Origin: Locusta migratoria
Lineage: Eukaryota > Arthropoda > Insecta > Orthoptera > Acrididae
DNA length: 64,000 bases
NCBI GenBank assembly: GCA_026315105.1
Contig: CM048747.1
Span: 282,787,654-282,851,653 of the forward strand
Reading direction: 5' to 3'
Shown: one piece after another, positions 45,564 through 56,423 of the stretch
How positions within the stretch are numbered: position 1 is the stretch's first letter
Layout of the letters: every line of letters begins with the position of its first letter
Translations under genes and position numbers: made by a program
The notes under the pieces: generated by a model
The model's database searches: none
The model's input: the letters and a program-made list of their open reading frames with translations, nothing else
Told to the model about the DNA's origin: nothing

Positions 45564-45677
45564 ATGCGGTTCCTCCAGAACGAGGCTCTTCCATTGCACG
45601 TCGGATGGGCTGACACCTGCGATTACCCCTATTGTGGTTTTTGGTAGTCGGGACTGCGTTTGCGCAGACCCGGTCTA
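45564..45677 (+). pseudogene. Second U1 snRNA pseudogene, truncated
   Basis: GCGGTTCCTCCAGAACGAGG, CATTGCACGTCGGATGGGCT, CACCTGCGATTACCCC and TTTTTGGTAGTCGGGACTGC follow U1, ending CAGACCCGGTCT. The 5' third is missing and about 25 bases before the Sm site are deleted. It is closer to typical U1 in stem-loop II than the 44323 copy, so the two are probably independent insertions. The minus frame 45547-45744 crosses it. Confidence 0.85.
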
Positions 45678-48064
45678 ATAATAATCTAAACATTGTTTCG
45701 AGTACAAGTTCATCAGCAGTAATTGCTGTAATGTGCAATAGCACTATTGTGTGGTAAACAAGTAATTCTTGTTGGGAACTATGTTGTCATAATTGTTACA
45801 GAAAAGACACGAGCATGGTCGACTATAAATTAAGGTGATCCGTGCTTTTCTTGCTTCAACATACTGTATATAATTTGCATGTAGGTATATAATTGTGACC
45901 TCAATGAAAAGAAAATTAGTCAACAAACGTGGGAGGAAATCTAAGGAACCCTGATAAAACCACATGTGTTTTCTGTAGCCACTCAAGTGGAACAGTTTAC
46001 AGGTTGTTACACGAACTATATATCGCACTCACATATAGCGATATTTCGGAATTTGAATATTGCAAATCAGACTATACAGAAATTAAAGAGTTTTCATGTA
46101 CCTTCAATACATTATTGTAAGACAGCAAATTAGTGTAAGTTGCAACTCGTCTTATATAGGTAATAAAAATGAAAATAATGCTAAATTGCTTTCATCTTTA
46201 TACATGTTATACACTAAATCAGAGTCGGCACGATATGTCGAAATGTCTTCATTCCTCTGGTTTAATACCATATCTACAACCGAAAGCCTGCGAGTTTCAC
46301 AAGCTCTAACGATTTATAATGGTTCGTGATCTTCGTTAATTGCTCTTTACTGTTCTTTATATTCATTCGTCAAACCCATGAAGGAGTGAACCAGTTGTAT
46401 AACGGTACCTCAGAAAGCGTACATTCAATACTTCTCGACAAATTCCCTTCAGAGGCTCACGGCAGGCAGAAAGCTGAATGGAGTGACACATTACTCTCCT
46501 CTTAACGCTAGTGTTGTCTGTTCCTATGTCAATTATACAAACCAAATTCTTCCAGGGTGTCTTCAAATGCAAAAACAATACCATTAGCACTACATTCGGT
46601 TAATAGTGCAAGTGATAATAATAGCGCGTTTTTTAATACCTTGCAGTAATATATTACGACAATGTCAAGATACTTTGATACACTCATATCACAAGACTCT
46701 TGGCCTCCTGCAAAAGTAGACTGAATATTCCGTCCCCGACATCAAGAATGATATTGTCTGGAAAATTAGGACCTTAGGGAAAATAAACCTACTTTTTTAT
46801 AATCGTGGTCGTGAAAGATTTGTTATACTGCTGTTGCATATCTTAATCTATTCAGAATCAACACTCGCGTATTTTCTAGCGCTGTTCTAAATGACCCACA
46901 GTTGACAGGCTGCAATGGTCAGCAAGAAAACAAAACTTACATACCGGTGTTTAAGATGATTTCGTTTTCACTTCCTTTGTTTTTGGGAAATCATTAACTA
47001 TCTAGTGCGTCGGCGTTAACAAATTGCGTTTGTTCATATGCTTCACTAAACTGAATATTTATTATTAGCTACTCACGACACACCAAGGAAATCTGCACTG
47101 TGGAAATGATTCAGCAGGCCTTTCTTCTTTTTCAACAATCCAGTCCTTTATAAGTTTATCTTAGAGCCGTTCACTGCGAAACTTAACACTTATATTGTAA
47201 TTTAGGCATTCGCAACATATAATGCAATGAGTAAACGAGAAGCTGAAAGCTAACTGTAATAACTATGTTCCGTTTAGACACGCAACAACTAAAGTAACTC
47301 GTCATGTATGATTGTTGCTCGGCTAGTAGAGTGAGGGACTAGCCTCCTCGACAGTCTTGCCAATTCAGCAGTTTTCCCGATAAATCCAGCTGATTTGTGT
47401 AATCGTCTCGCTTAGCGAGAATACTAGCGGTTTTTTTCGTGTAATGAATAAAGTGAAAAATACAATTACATGACAATAATAAATAAATGTTTGAACCACT
47501 GAAGTGAACATACTACGTCTCGAAATTTTGTTTACCCCTAATAAATATCAATATTTGTAAACGCATATTATACCATTTTTGATGAGAGTAACGGAAAAAT
47601 TGTATATTTTATTCCGTTCATTTTTCTTAAGTTACCGTTTCCTTTTAACATATTACTGTTATTGATAGTTTTGTAAGTTTAGTACCAGTCGAGAATAATA
47701 AAATATAATCGAAGAGGCTTTTCATTCAGACCATACAAATTGAACACCTGCAGCTATCCTGGACTAATATTTCACGCGATCAACAATGAGTGTAACAAGA
47801 GCATACAAATCGGTGATTGACAATTAACTTATAATTTCATTTCATTTGGGCCTGCACCATTGTATATGTCTTTTAAGGACATATTATTAATACAAATAAT
47901 ACCAAAATGCTGCTTTACTTTGTAGATGTTATACAATGTTTATTAATATAGCAATAGGTGTATTTCGGCACTGTGGTCATCATGAGGTTATGTCCATATT
48001 GCATCCTGGAGGTATAATTTATTACAATTACTGCATACAATTGCAATGTAAATGTTCTTAAGGT

Positions 48065-48066
<2 letters not shown>
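45678..48066. other. AT-rich stretch with no recognised gene
   Basis: Frames at 45744-46028, 45929-46329 and 46363-46590 have no family resemblance. I see no terminal repeats here. Confidence 0.4.

Positions 48067-48113
<47 letters not shown>
48067..48113. repeat. (TA)n microsatellite
   Basis: About 23 uninterrupted TA units. Confidence 0.97.
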
Positions 48114-48116
<3 letters not shown>

Positions 48117-48184
48117 CAGGTATTAATTTCTTACTGCTATTCTGACAGTTATGTTTGACATATTCTATTATTCAGTTACCAATA

Positions 48185-48435
48185 ACTCTGCAGTGTGCAC
48201 CACAATCCTTTAAATAAAAAATCTTTAAAGGGTTCTTCATGAAGCTAAGTAGGTCTTTCGGCACTCCAGTGTCGACGGTTTTGAAAATTAAATTGAACCA
48301 TAATACAGAATACGATAAGGATCCATTTCACCGTCAAGCACTGGTTTCAAAACCCATTCGCAAAATCTAACCCTGTGTGCCGGATTACCAGGTTTGATTT
48401 CTCGTATTAATGTTACTTTATAGCAGTTTTTTTCA
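48185..48435 (-). pseudogene. mariner/IS630-type transposase scrap
   Basis: A minus-strand frame reads KPGNPAHRVRFCEWVLKPVL, then DPYRILYYGSIQFNFQNRRH and WSAERP, with a shifted LWCTL. This is the order of the R-FC-W block, the first catalytic region (IL-TDE-F, here mutated to ILYYGSIQF) and W-ENP of mariner/Tc3-like transposases. The catalytic aspartate is lost. Confidence 0.6.
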
Positions 48436-49457
48436 ACCTTTTCGAATATGCGATCCCCTTCCAAGTAAAAATATGCAGAATGATGCAGTACCAAAAAAAG
48501 AGAAAAAAAAATACAGCACATCTCGCCTTGTGCATGCGCAAATTCTCCATGAATGCAACATCCGCCCTTCATAATTGTTTTTGACGCACTGAAGATTCAT
48601 TGAAAACACGTCATATTTGGCAAAATATCTTATAACTATAAATTAAAGACGCATCAACTGTAGAAGCCTTCAAAAGATCCCATCATGAATAATAATGAAG
48701 TCACTAATGTCCACATAGTAAGAACGGCCGTGCGGTTAGCGGCACCGCGCACTGCGAATTGTCGCGATTTTGAGGGTGAATGACATTTATACTCTTCGTT
48801 GTGACAAATATGTGCAGCTTTTGTGCATGCGTAAGGTTAGGAAGGGTGCTGCTTTCAGTGTCACATGACCCGAAGGTATCTTGACTCTTCATCGTAACAG
48901 ACTTCTTTTACTGTATTATGCAAATTATCTTTCAAAGTTACCTGGTATTGCTCTGCATAATTTCAAATCAATAGCGTACACCGCAATTGAGTCCATCTGT
49001 TCGTATTCGACCTGATCCAGAGATTGCTGCATTACTGCTATTCCAGATGTTGAGTTACCAGGAGTTACACCGAACCCCGAGATAACAAGGTAACGCTCTA
49101 AATGCAGCACACAGAACACCAACTTTTATGGCCTAGTCCAAGTCGAGGGGTTTACGTCGCAATTGGTGAAATGAGCTTGGTTACGCTGCAGCCCTAGTAA
49201 ATATGATGCAGTGGTCTTATGTGTGGTTCGAAATGAATTTACAAAGTGTTCGCACAATTTTAAACAAGATAATAAATTTCCCACGTTGCCACTCGTAGAG
49301 GTGCGCCAAAGTGTCTCTTTGGACGCTGGGCGTAGGAATGGGGGGCGCGAAACATTGCGGCGCCGAAGTGAACCCCAGTCAACTGAAGCACCAGCCGCCA
49401 CTGGTAAAAATGCAAAGTTCATGTTAGTTTTAATAATTACATCTGTATAGGCCCTAT
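48436..49457. other. No recognised gene
   Basis: Frames at 48704, 48925 and 49126-49450 have no family resemblance. Confidence 0.4.
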
Positions 49458-50122
49458 CAGTGGCGCAGCCACGGGAGGGTGAAGGGGCTAATGAGGCTGA
49501 AGCCCCCCCCCCCCACCTCCCAAAGATTTTTTATTTGTGTATTTGATACGTTGACTGCCACGATGGTGTCAGAGGCGCGCCAGAGCGGCAGCCAACGCGT
49601 TAAACAGGCCAGAACCGAAATTTGAAATAGTACACATGTAATAAATCCCAACGTAACTATAATTTCCTAAGCACAAGTTAACGTTACAGTGGGTCGCCTA
49701 CATGATGCCACCACTGAGAACGTGTGCTGCTATCACTGTGAGCGGTGTTAATGGCACTGTGACCAGCTTTGATGCTGCCACTCGCTGAAGTTACGAGCCG
49801 ATTGCCCATATGAAGCGACCCCAGCGTTGCCAACTCAGAAAAACTTATTCCGCTAAACTCGAGTTAAAGTTCCGCTAAAATCCGCTGAATGCTTGCTATT
49901 GTTATTTACCCTTCTACAACTGAAATTTCAATGGACTGATAACTTCCAAAGAAATCTTTTTCTTCGCCATTGTATACGACTACTGCTACTAATTCTAAAA
50001 TAAATTTTACTAAGTTTCGATTCCACTCACCAAAGTAATGTAGTTCAAGCCACAATTTTTCATTTTCCTCGTCCTCCTGCAGTATGGTGGCTTGCGTGCA
50101 CCATGCTGAAGATCCTGAAGTA

Positions 50123-50281
50123 AAGTCAGTCAACAATCTGAAGATTGGTTTGAACACCACAGTGCTTTACTAGGCATGGTCCTGTTTGGAGGTGGTATGC
50201 TGTAGCCTTCCTCCAACCTTCGAAGTGGCTTACCCAGCCAGTTATAGGGGGATCTACAGTTTAACGTGGGTTCCAAACCAC
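50123..50281 (-). repeat. Second retroposon family, copy inside the hAT
   Basis: Reverse-orientation copy of the repeat at 45078-45440, uninterrupted here. AGATCCTGAAGTA at 50110-50122 and 50282-50294 is a 13-bp target duplication. Confidence 0.92.
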
Positions 50282-50845
50282 AGATCCTGAAGTACTGGGG
50301 CGGATGTAGAAATATCAGTGGTGTATGCTTTCATGGTGACGATTTCTTGTAAAATATTCTCCAACAGCTCGTAATCGTGACAGCGCTGGCCAAGACGATT
50401 AAGAGCAGCTCGTATTGTAATAATGCCATTGACCAGAGTAGTAGGTAGTCTGTCCCAGAGGGACATTTTAACAAATTTAGTTGGCTAAAGGCCCTTTCCA
50501 CCTCTGCATTGGACCAAGGTAGAACCAAAAGCATAAGAACTAAATCTGAAAGTTCTTGGAAAGGATTTAAACTGCTGGCATCTCTGTATGATCTAATTTC
50601 ATTCCAGAAAGCCACAGTATTGTTAATTTCTTTCCATTGGACAATAGTGAGCTTTGACTTCTGAAAATCAGTTTTGGTGACTGTGCTGTCTGACAAGCCC
50701 ATTTCCTTAGCCAGTGATACAATTGGTTCTTTCAGCACTCCAAGCATTCTCTTGGAGCAATTAAAAATATGTCTATCACTTGGTTCATAAAAACTTCTGT
50801 TTTTGTGGACAGTCACCATACGTTGGCATGCATAAAAATTTTTTT

Positions 50846-52115
50846 GAAATGTCTTGGTCACACTGATTTTATTTTATCATTAGGCATTTCGATACATTAT
50901 CATGAGATTATGAGTGCACTACAGGTACAATCTGTAACCCATAATACCTTTATTTTTTCTTGTAACCATAAGGTCATTATCAAATGTCTAGTGCATTCCT
51001 TGTTCCTCTTTTTGATTCTGTTTCATTTTATGCAGTGACTTATGGATGATCTGTATTATATTCTATCCATGCATAATTCTTTTATTTTAAAACTATGACT
51101 GACATTACTGTGTTCTTCAAATACTAACTTCAACATAGTATTTCCCTATCTTAACACTGTTCTATTTTAAATATAAACTGTGATATAAGTCATGTCCATG
51201 TAAAGCTATTGTAGTTTTATGAATTGTGACATTATTATTATATTCAAATGTACACATTAACATGGCATTCTAATTGATGGGCACATGCATCTATTTGTTC
51301 ACTATATTTTCTGTAACATCTATCATGCTAAATACTTTCTTGGAAAAAAGAGAGAGAGAGACAGAGAGAAAGAAAGAGAGAGGAAATGATAAAAGTCCCC
51401 ACCTCCTCCTATCCACATCTTGACTGCCTCCCCCCATTTCTCTCATCTTCCTACTCTTCCTTACTTACCCTCTTCATCAAATGATATGTAATGCAATACC
51501 TGAGTATAAGCATGTATTATATGACCCATTGACACAATGGGTTCTGCCTGTGTATATATATTATATTGTCAGTTGGTTGTGTTGATTTTATGTACACCCA
51601 GTCCCAGTAATATGTTTCAATAAGGTATCTGATATTTTCTTTTGACTCAACATATCTTGTAACCATCTTTTTCGTTGTTTCTATGTTAGTTGACAATGCA
51701 GAGGGGCAAGATGATGTTACATAAATTCATTCAAATAATATTTAAGTATAACCCTGCACCATCTGGCGGCTATTGGACCTAATTTACCTGTTACGGTGTT
51801 CCCCCTTCTCACTAGTTTGGCATGAGATTCTAGTCGACACATCTTGACTAGACATCCACAATGGTGGTTTATATTTTAGTTAGTCATCTCCAACAAGATG
51901 TATTTTAATCACCATCATTTTTATTTTTTTTAAGTTGTAAGTATATTTTCATATAATGTGTTTGTGCTCCATATGAATTTTATGATTAAGAACTGTAAAC
52001 ATCCGAACTGTAATTTATTTTTTGCCACAGATCTGATAATGATGTATCGAAACGCGTAATGATAAAATAAAAACAGCGTGACCAAGACATTTCAAAAAAA
52101 AAAAAAAAAAAAAAA
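50846..52115. mobile_element. 1.25-kb element with inverted hammerhead-bearing ends and poly(A)
   Basis: The left end (50846-50896, starting GAAATGTCTTGGTCACACTG) is the inverse of the right end (52046-52093, ending GTGACCAAGACATTTC), about 48 bp with few mismatches. The right end is followed by 22 A. The termini carry a hammerhead-like core. The interior is non-coding, with an AGAGAG run near 51350. It disrupts the hAT transposase. The inverted ends, poly(A) and lack of TIR-transposon hallmarks suggest a non-autonomous retroelement related to Penelope elements or retrozymes; this is inference. Confidence 0.75.
52028..52064 (+). ncRNA. Hammerhead-like core at the right end of the 1.25-kb element
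   Basis: CTGATAA (52033-52039; the seventh-position core is CUGANRA-like with A for G) is followed by GAU and AUC closing a short stem II, then GAAA at 52049-52052. ACG and CGU can form stem III with predicted cleavage after A52058. The left end has a more decayed inverse copy (CATGATAATGTATCGAAA on the minus strand). Confidence 0.45.
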
Positions 52116-52489
52116 TTATGCTAAGATACGTCTTTCAGCATTTTTACATTGAGGTGCAAGTGGTGTTGCAGCACAGAAGCAAGGGAAACGAGGAAATGTT
52201 CACATCTTTCCCTTGTGACATTCTCGACCTCAAATTAAATTCTGTTGAAAGTTTTCATATCTTGCAGTAAGCCAGGGGAATCACTATATCGAAATCGATT
52301 GTTAAACTTCATGCTTATGCAATAAGTACATAAATAAAATGAATTAAACAAAGATCTTGTTGCAGACAAAAATAAACAAATCTGTTAAAAAATCTACTGA
52401 CCGCTAAATGACAATTTAACCCAATGACTGTGTGTAAAATCTGTCAGATTTAGTGGAAATTCCGCTAATTTTGCAACCCTGGGCGACCC

Positions 52490-53345
52490 ACTGCTTAGCA
52501 GGTCAGCGGCGCCACCTAGTGGAATTTTATGAAGGCCACCAAAAGCTATGAACAACAATGGTGTTATTTTTGTTCAAATTTTACACAAAGTCTCATGTCA
52601 ATTAAACAGTTATAACATAGGCGAGCTTCTTATATTTCTGATAGTGAAGGATAAGAACCCTTTACCATTAAGAAATTCAGTAGGCCAGAGGTGCCCACCA
52701 GAGGGGGGGGGAGTGAAAAATGAATACTTTTGGCCAGCCTGTGGGCACTTTATAAAATAATTTACAAAACATGAAATAAAGGTTATTTAATTTTAATATT
52801 AAATGGCAAAACCATTTTTATTAGTTTATAAACTAGGAATCCAGGACCTAATATGTAGGGTGTTGTGGGGTGGGTAATGGGCACCTATGCAGTCAGCTTT
52901 ATTTTTAAAAAATGAGGCGCCTCCCCCCCCCCCCTCCCCAGAACCGAGTCCTGGCTGCGCCACTGGCTGCCGCTATTGTTACTGCCATGTTAAGAGCCAA
53001 TTCTTCATATGCGGCAAACCACTGCTTTGCAGGTCAGCAGCATCTTATGAACAATAGTGTTATTTTAGTTCAATTTTTACAGTGTCTAATGTTAAACTGT
53101 AAAGACATTTCTCTTTGGCTAGTAACACAGAAGCTGTTTAATTATTTTACAAGCTGATTATATACACACCATTTCCACCACATTGCTCCTCTTTCACTCT
53201 CAAATTAATGCAAGCGTACTCATTTTCTTGTATAATTGTTTTTGTAGTATAATTGGTTAAATTATAAAAAGTGTAAAAATAAGTCATAGATTAATAAATT
53301 CAACAGGCTTTATTTTAAAAAAATAGCCTCCCCCCCTCCCCACCA
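52490..53345 (+). repeat. Diverged tandem duplication
   Basis: The order CCACTGCTTAGCAGGTCAGC, ATGAACAA(C/T)A(G/A)TGGTGTTAT, AAACAGTTATAACA and C-rich GCGCCTCCCCCCCCC with CCAGAACCGAGTCC (52490-52950) recurs in diverged form at 53010-53350 (CACTGCTTTGCAGGTCAGC, ATGAACAATAGTGTTAT, GCCTCCCCCCCTCCCC, CCAGAACCAAATCC). Confidence 0.65.
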
Positions 53346-53662
53346 GAACCAAATCCTTCTTACCAGGCAAAGGAGCACAGGTAGTGATAGTAACACAAAT
53401 AAATAAAACACACACATATACACACACAAAAACACTAGCTTTCGCAGCCTAGCTGCTTCTTCAGGCAGAAGGGAAGGTTTTAAGGGAGTGGGTAAGGAGC
53501 CATTCCAATCCCGGTAGAGGAAAGACTTACCTTGGGGGAAGAAAAAGGAGGGTAAACAAATACACACACACCCACACATATACACAAACGCAAACACACA
53601 TAGGCAGACATACTGTGTTACTAGCTAAAGAGAAAGGTCTTTACAGTTTAACATTAGACACT
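53080..53662. repeat. 580-bp segment with 50-bp inverted ends
   Basis: CAGTGTCTAATGTTAAACTG to CTAGTAACACAG (53080-53130) is the inverse of 53613-53662. The interior includes CA-rich tracts and a hammerhead-like core on the minus strand. The inverted ends interrupt or border the tandem duplication at 52490-53345. Confidence 0.75.
53428..53470 (-). ncRNA. Hammerhead-like core, minus strand
   Basis: CTGAAGA (53464-53458) is followed by GCAGC, TAG and GCTGC, a perfect five-pair stem II, and then GAAA (53443-53440). AGCUA could form a two-pair stem III. Stem I is only about three pairs (UGC before, GUG after). All core residues are present. Confidence 0.5.
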
Positions 53663-53831
53663 ATATATATCTGAATTGTGTCTCAAAGACGCCTGTTGAG
53701 AGCGTCTGGTAATTAATGCAAAAGTTTTTACTAAAATTTAAAATGCTTAGGTACTTATTTCGTCAATCATTGTATTTCACAATATCACATTATTCCGAGA
53801 CAACATACGCTTGGATTTGAACACTTAACAA

Positions 53832-53903
53832 AAAGACATTATTGATAGATGTGAAGCATTGAATTAAAATTTGTGGTGCTTCACATCTATCAATAATGTC
53901 TTT
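53832..53903. repeat. Perfect 27-bp inverted repeat
   Basis: AAAGACATTATTGATAGATG with GTGAAGCA (53832-53858) is the exact inverse of 53877-53903 across an 18-base loop. No flanking duplication was seen. Possibly a miniature foldback; a small-RNA hairpin is conceivable but unsupported. Confidence 0.8.
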
Positions 53904-54179
53904 GACATATTTGAGACGTAAATCCGTCTCAGGGATTATTTATTCATATTAATTGATACTTAACGAAACATTTATAAATGGTGTAAAGAACTTCAATGTT
54001 TTTAATGTTGGCAACTATGCAATGGAATCTCATATTGTCACTGATAGCACACGTGGTGACATATCTACCTTACCTCCGAGCAAACGGACTCACCCATCCC
54101 ACATCACCAGCGTGCGGACAATCGAGGAAAACACAGTCACTTGTGAGCGAGCAGTCTAACGTAACGGCGTCACTATGTT

Positions 54180-55290
54180 TCGGAAACAGGAACAACGGAG
54201 TTGGATCAAGATTGAATGTGCCAGAAGTCATACACCATGACAGTGTCGTCAACATTTTCCAATATGAGTTCAGCAGTAAGAATGAGAGAGGAGAAAGACT
54301 AATTGACTTCTGTATTAAATTTCAAGAGGTTATAGAGAATTACTTAAGCATCAAAATAAGAGAAGGTATAATTTGAAAGACCTGGATTACAGCATGGCTA
54401 AACAGAGTGTCCAAAATCAAATATTGGGTCATAATATGAACTCAGAAGTAGATATTGACCCAGACCAAGATTTAGTGTTATATTGATATTTAAGAGAATT
54501 GTCAAAAGAATCAGTGTGAAAAGAAGTGGGATACTAAAGTACTGAGAAATGATGAGACACAGTTCGACCAAAGTGGAATGGACATCTCTGAGAAGGGCAA
54601 TCACAGATGGTGCGGAGACAAACAAAAGTAGGAGAAGTGTATCTGAACAGAAGAAATATTTCAAATGAATGACATAATTAAGAGGTACAAAAATCTTCAG
54701 GGAGTGACAGAAATAAAACAATTCAAATTCTCCAGGAATTAACCAAGGGTAAATGGCTGCAAGAAGAATGTGAAGAAATCAAAAAGAAAATGACCGTTGG
54801 AAGGAGAAGTCAAAACAACCTTGGGTGAAATTAAATGCAAGGGTGGTAACATAAAGAAATAACTGGAATTCCTCTGTTAAATACGGAGGAGAGATTGGAT
54901 AGGTGGAAATAGTACAGTGAAGGGTTCTGCGAAGAGGAAAATGTGTCTGATTACTTGATAGAAGAAACAATTGGGATTGATACAGAGGGCATAGAGGATC
55001 CAATATGCAGTCTTAATTTAAAAAAGCTCAATGTACAATCTATGAGAAAGTGGATGTACCATCAGACTTCCGGAAAACAATCATCTACACAATTCTGAAG
55101 ATAGCATGGGAAGATAACTGGAAGAACTGTTGCCCAGCCAGGTCAACAGCTCAGGCATTCGTGCCACTGCTGAAAATAATACACAGAAAAATGGAAAATA
55201 AAATTAGGAATCTGTTTCATTATAGGATAAATAAAGGCACCAGAGAGGCAGTTCTGGCATAGTGCTTGATAATGGAAGCAAGACTCAAGA
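54180..55290 (+). pseudogene. RTE-type LINE remnant
   Basis: FSSKNERGERLIDFCIKFQE near 54270-54330 is the endonuclease C-terminal block. VPSDFRKTIIYTILK (55053-55100) and IIHRKMENKIRNLF, then INKGTREAVLA (to 55260), are the start of the reverse transcriptase. The same blocks are seen at 12065 and 13050 in the longer LINE. The catalytic boxes are missing and many stops intervene. Confidence 0.8.
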
Positions 55291-55413
55291 AATATCAAGA
55301 CAAATTCATACCATTCTCCAACCTAAAAGAAAAAGTTGCTTCTATCAGAAGACTAAAAAGCAAGAGTATTATACATCTAAAAACAAACTGCAAACGACTA
55401 TGACTCTAGAATA
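55291..55413. other. Short spacer, possible LINE continuation
   Basis: A frame reads EARLKKYQDKFIPFSNLKEK, too degraded to assign. Confidence 0.3.
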
Positions 55414-56421
55414 GAGGGGTCTAGTGAGAGAGGGAGCTATACCACTTTGAGGAGAAGTGGAGAAAAATCGAGTTTTCTAAAGGATTGTATTAAGGCATTA
55501 TTTGTACAGTAAAGGGGTCCATTTCTCAAGTTTAACATATCGTTATGTAATTATGCAACATGAAATATATTAATTTCAATGTAAATAGCAATGACTGGGA
55601 ATAACACAGCATACCGAACACTGTGTTCTTCCCAGTAATTATATCAACGGTCGCTGTGCACAACAATCCGATTATGGATTCAAACATAGTAAACAGCAAT
55701 GATTATGACCTTGTAGGCTTTAATAAATAAAACAATATTACAAAAACACAAATGTTATAGACATAACAAGAAGTTTTATCCTGGTTGAATACTGTTACCC
55801 AAGTGTAAATTATGTTATCAGGCTTACACACTAACTACAAACAACCATAAACAACTTATGTCTATTCTGGAGTATCCTCACTGTCCATTGTTTCTGTGGC
55901 TTTCAGTTTTTGGTAAACATCATGAAAAATTGGAGGAATATGTGTCATTAGTGTCATGAGATCTCTTAACTTCAAGACCGATATAGATCTTCTGTCTAGG
56001 CAGAGCAGTGGTATTTCCTCAAGAAGAGTAGTCATATAAGGATGATCAACCACGGCGTCTTTCGTGTTTTTGGAGCGAGACTTGGTAGCTTCTTGAAGAG
56101 GGATATAAAAGCAACAATTACAGTTTTGAACAATATGTTCTTTGTTTATCACTGATCAACGAATCTGTGACATTTCTGTGTTGGTACATCAGCAAATGAA
56201 ATAGGGGACAACATTGATAAGTGGTATAGCTCCTCCGCTCACTCAAAATGTTTGCAGGGGCACATTCAACAACTTACAACAACTGCTCCAGAAAGATCAG
56301 GAGCTATGCCACATGGTTCTAGTTCACAGGGTTGATGCAAGATGGTATGAGCAAACTGAAAATAACCAAAGCTTAATTTTACATGTTATGAGGCATAGCC
56401 CCCTCTCCCACTAGACCCCTC
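55414..56421 (-). mobile_element. 1.0-kb TIR element of unknown superfamily
   Basis: GAGGGGTCTAGTGAGAGAGG with GAGCTAT (55414-55440) faces ATAGCCCCCTCTCCCACTAG with ACCCCTC (56395-56421), 27-bp inverted ends with two mismatches. An internal minus-strand frame (55862-56152, 96 residues) has SVLKLRDLMTLMTHIPPIFH and DVYQKLKATE near its C-terminus. It resembles the short C-terminal tail seen in some insect transposon proteins, but I cannot name a family. Confidence 0.75.
55862..56152 (-). CDS. Unidentified frame inside the TIR element
   Basis: A 96-residue open frame that ends inside the element. It contains a KSRSKNTKD basic patch and the LRDLMTLMTHIPPIFHDVYQ helix-like segment, and no signal peptide or membrane segment. 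It may be the last exon of a transposon-encoded protein. It may equally be a chance frame in a non-autonomous element, though its composition looks protein-like. No function is assigned. Confidence 0.35.
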   Translation of the reverse strand: MINKEHIVQNCNCCFYIPLQEATKSRSKNTKDAVVDHPYMTTLLEEIPLLCLDRRSISVLKLRDLMTLMTHIPPIFHDVYQKLKATETMDSEDTPE

Positions 56422-56423
56422 AA

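Larger units (their letters stand above)
49906..52260 (-). pseudogene. hAT transposase, C-terminal region, interrupted twice
   Basis: Minus-strand reading order: RERCEHFLVSLASVLQHHLH and LNVKMLKDVS near 52220-52120, then the 50846-52115 insertion, then CQRMVTVHKN and LSDLVLMLLVLPWSNAEVER with AFSQLNLLK (hATC dimerisation domain; the SNAEVERAFS block is diagnostic) at 50560-50480, then the 50123-50281 insertion, then QEDEENEKLWLELHYFGEWN. The ribonuclease-H-like catalytic part upstream is not recognisable. One frameshift near 50470 adds to the damage. Similar proteins exist as host-domesticated genes, but this copy is not intact. Confidence 0.82.
49822..52481 (-). mobile_element. hAT element with TIRs and 8-bp target duplication
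   Basis: CAGCGTTGCCAACTCAG at the left and CTAATTTTGCAACCCTG at the right are imperfect inverted ends. AGCGACCC (49814-49821) and GGCGACCC (52482-52489) are 8-bp flanking repeats with one mismatch, the hAT size. A minus-strand transposase C-terminus lies inside. Two other elements have inserted into it (50123-50281 and 50846-52115), which explains its broken frame. Confidence 0.85.
49458..52965. mobile_element. Possible outer hAT-like element (CAGTGGCGCAGCC ends)
   Basis: CAGTGGCGCAGCC at 49458-49470 faces GGCTGCGCCACTG at 52953-52965, a perfect 13-bp inverted pair typical of one group of hAT termini, each followed inward by C-rich or G-rich runs. No matching 8-bp duplication flanks the pair (GGCCCTAT against GCTGCCGC), so the two ends may belong to different copies. 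It encloses the better supported hAT below. Confidence 0.45.
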
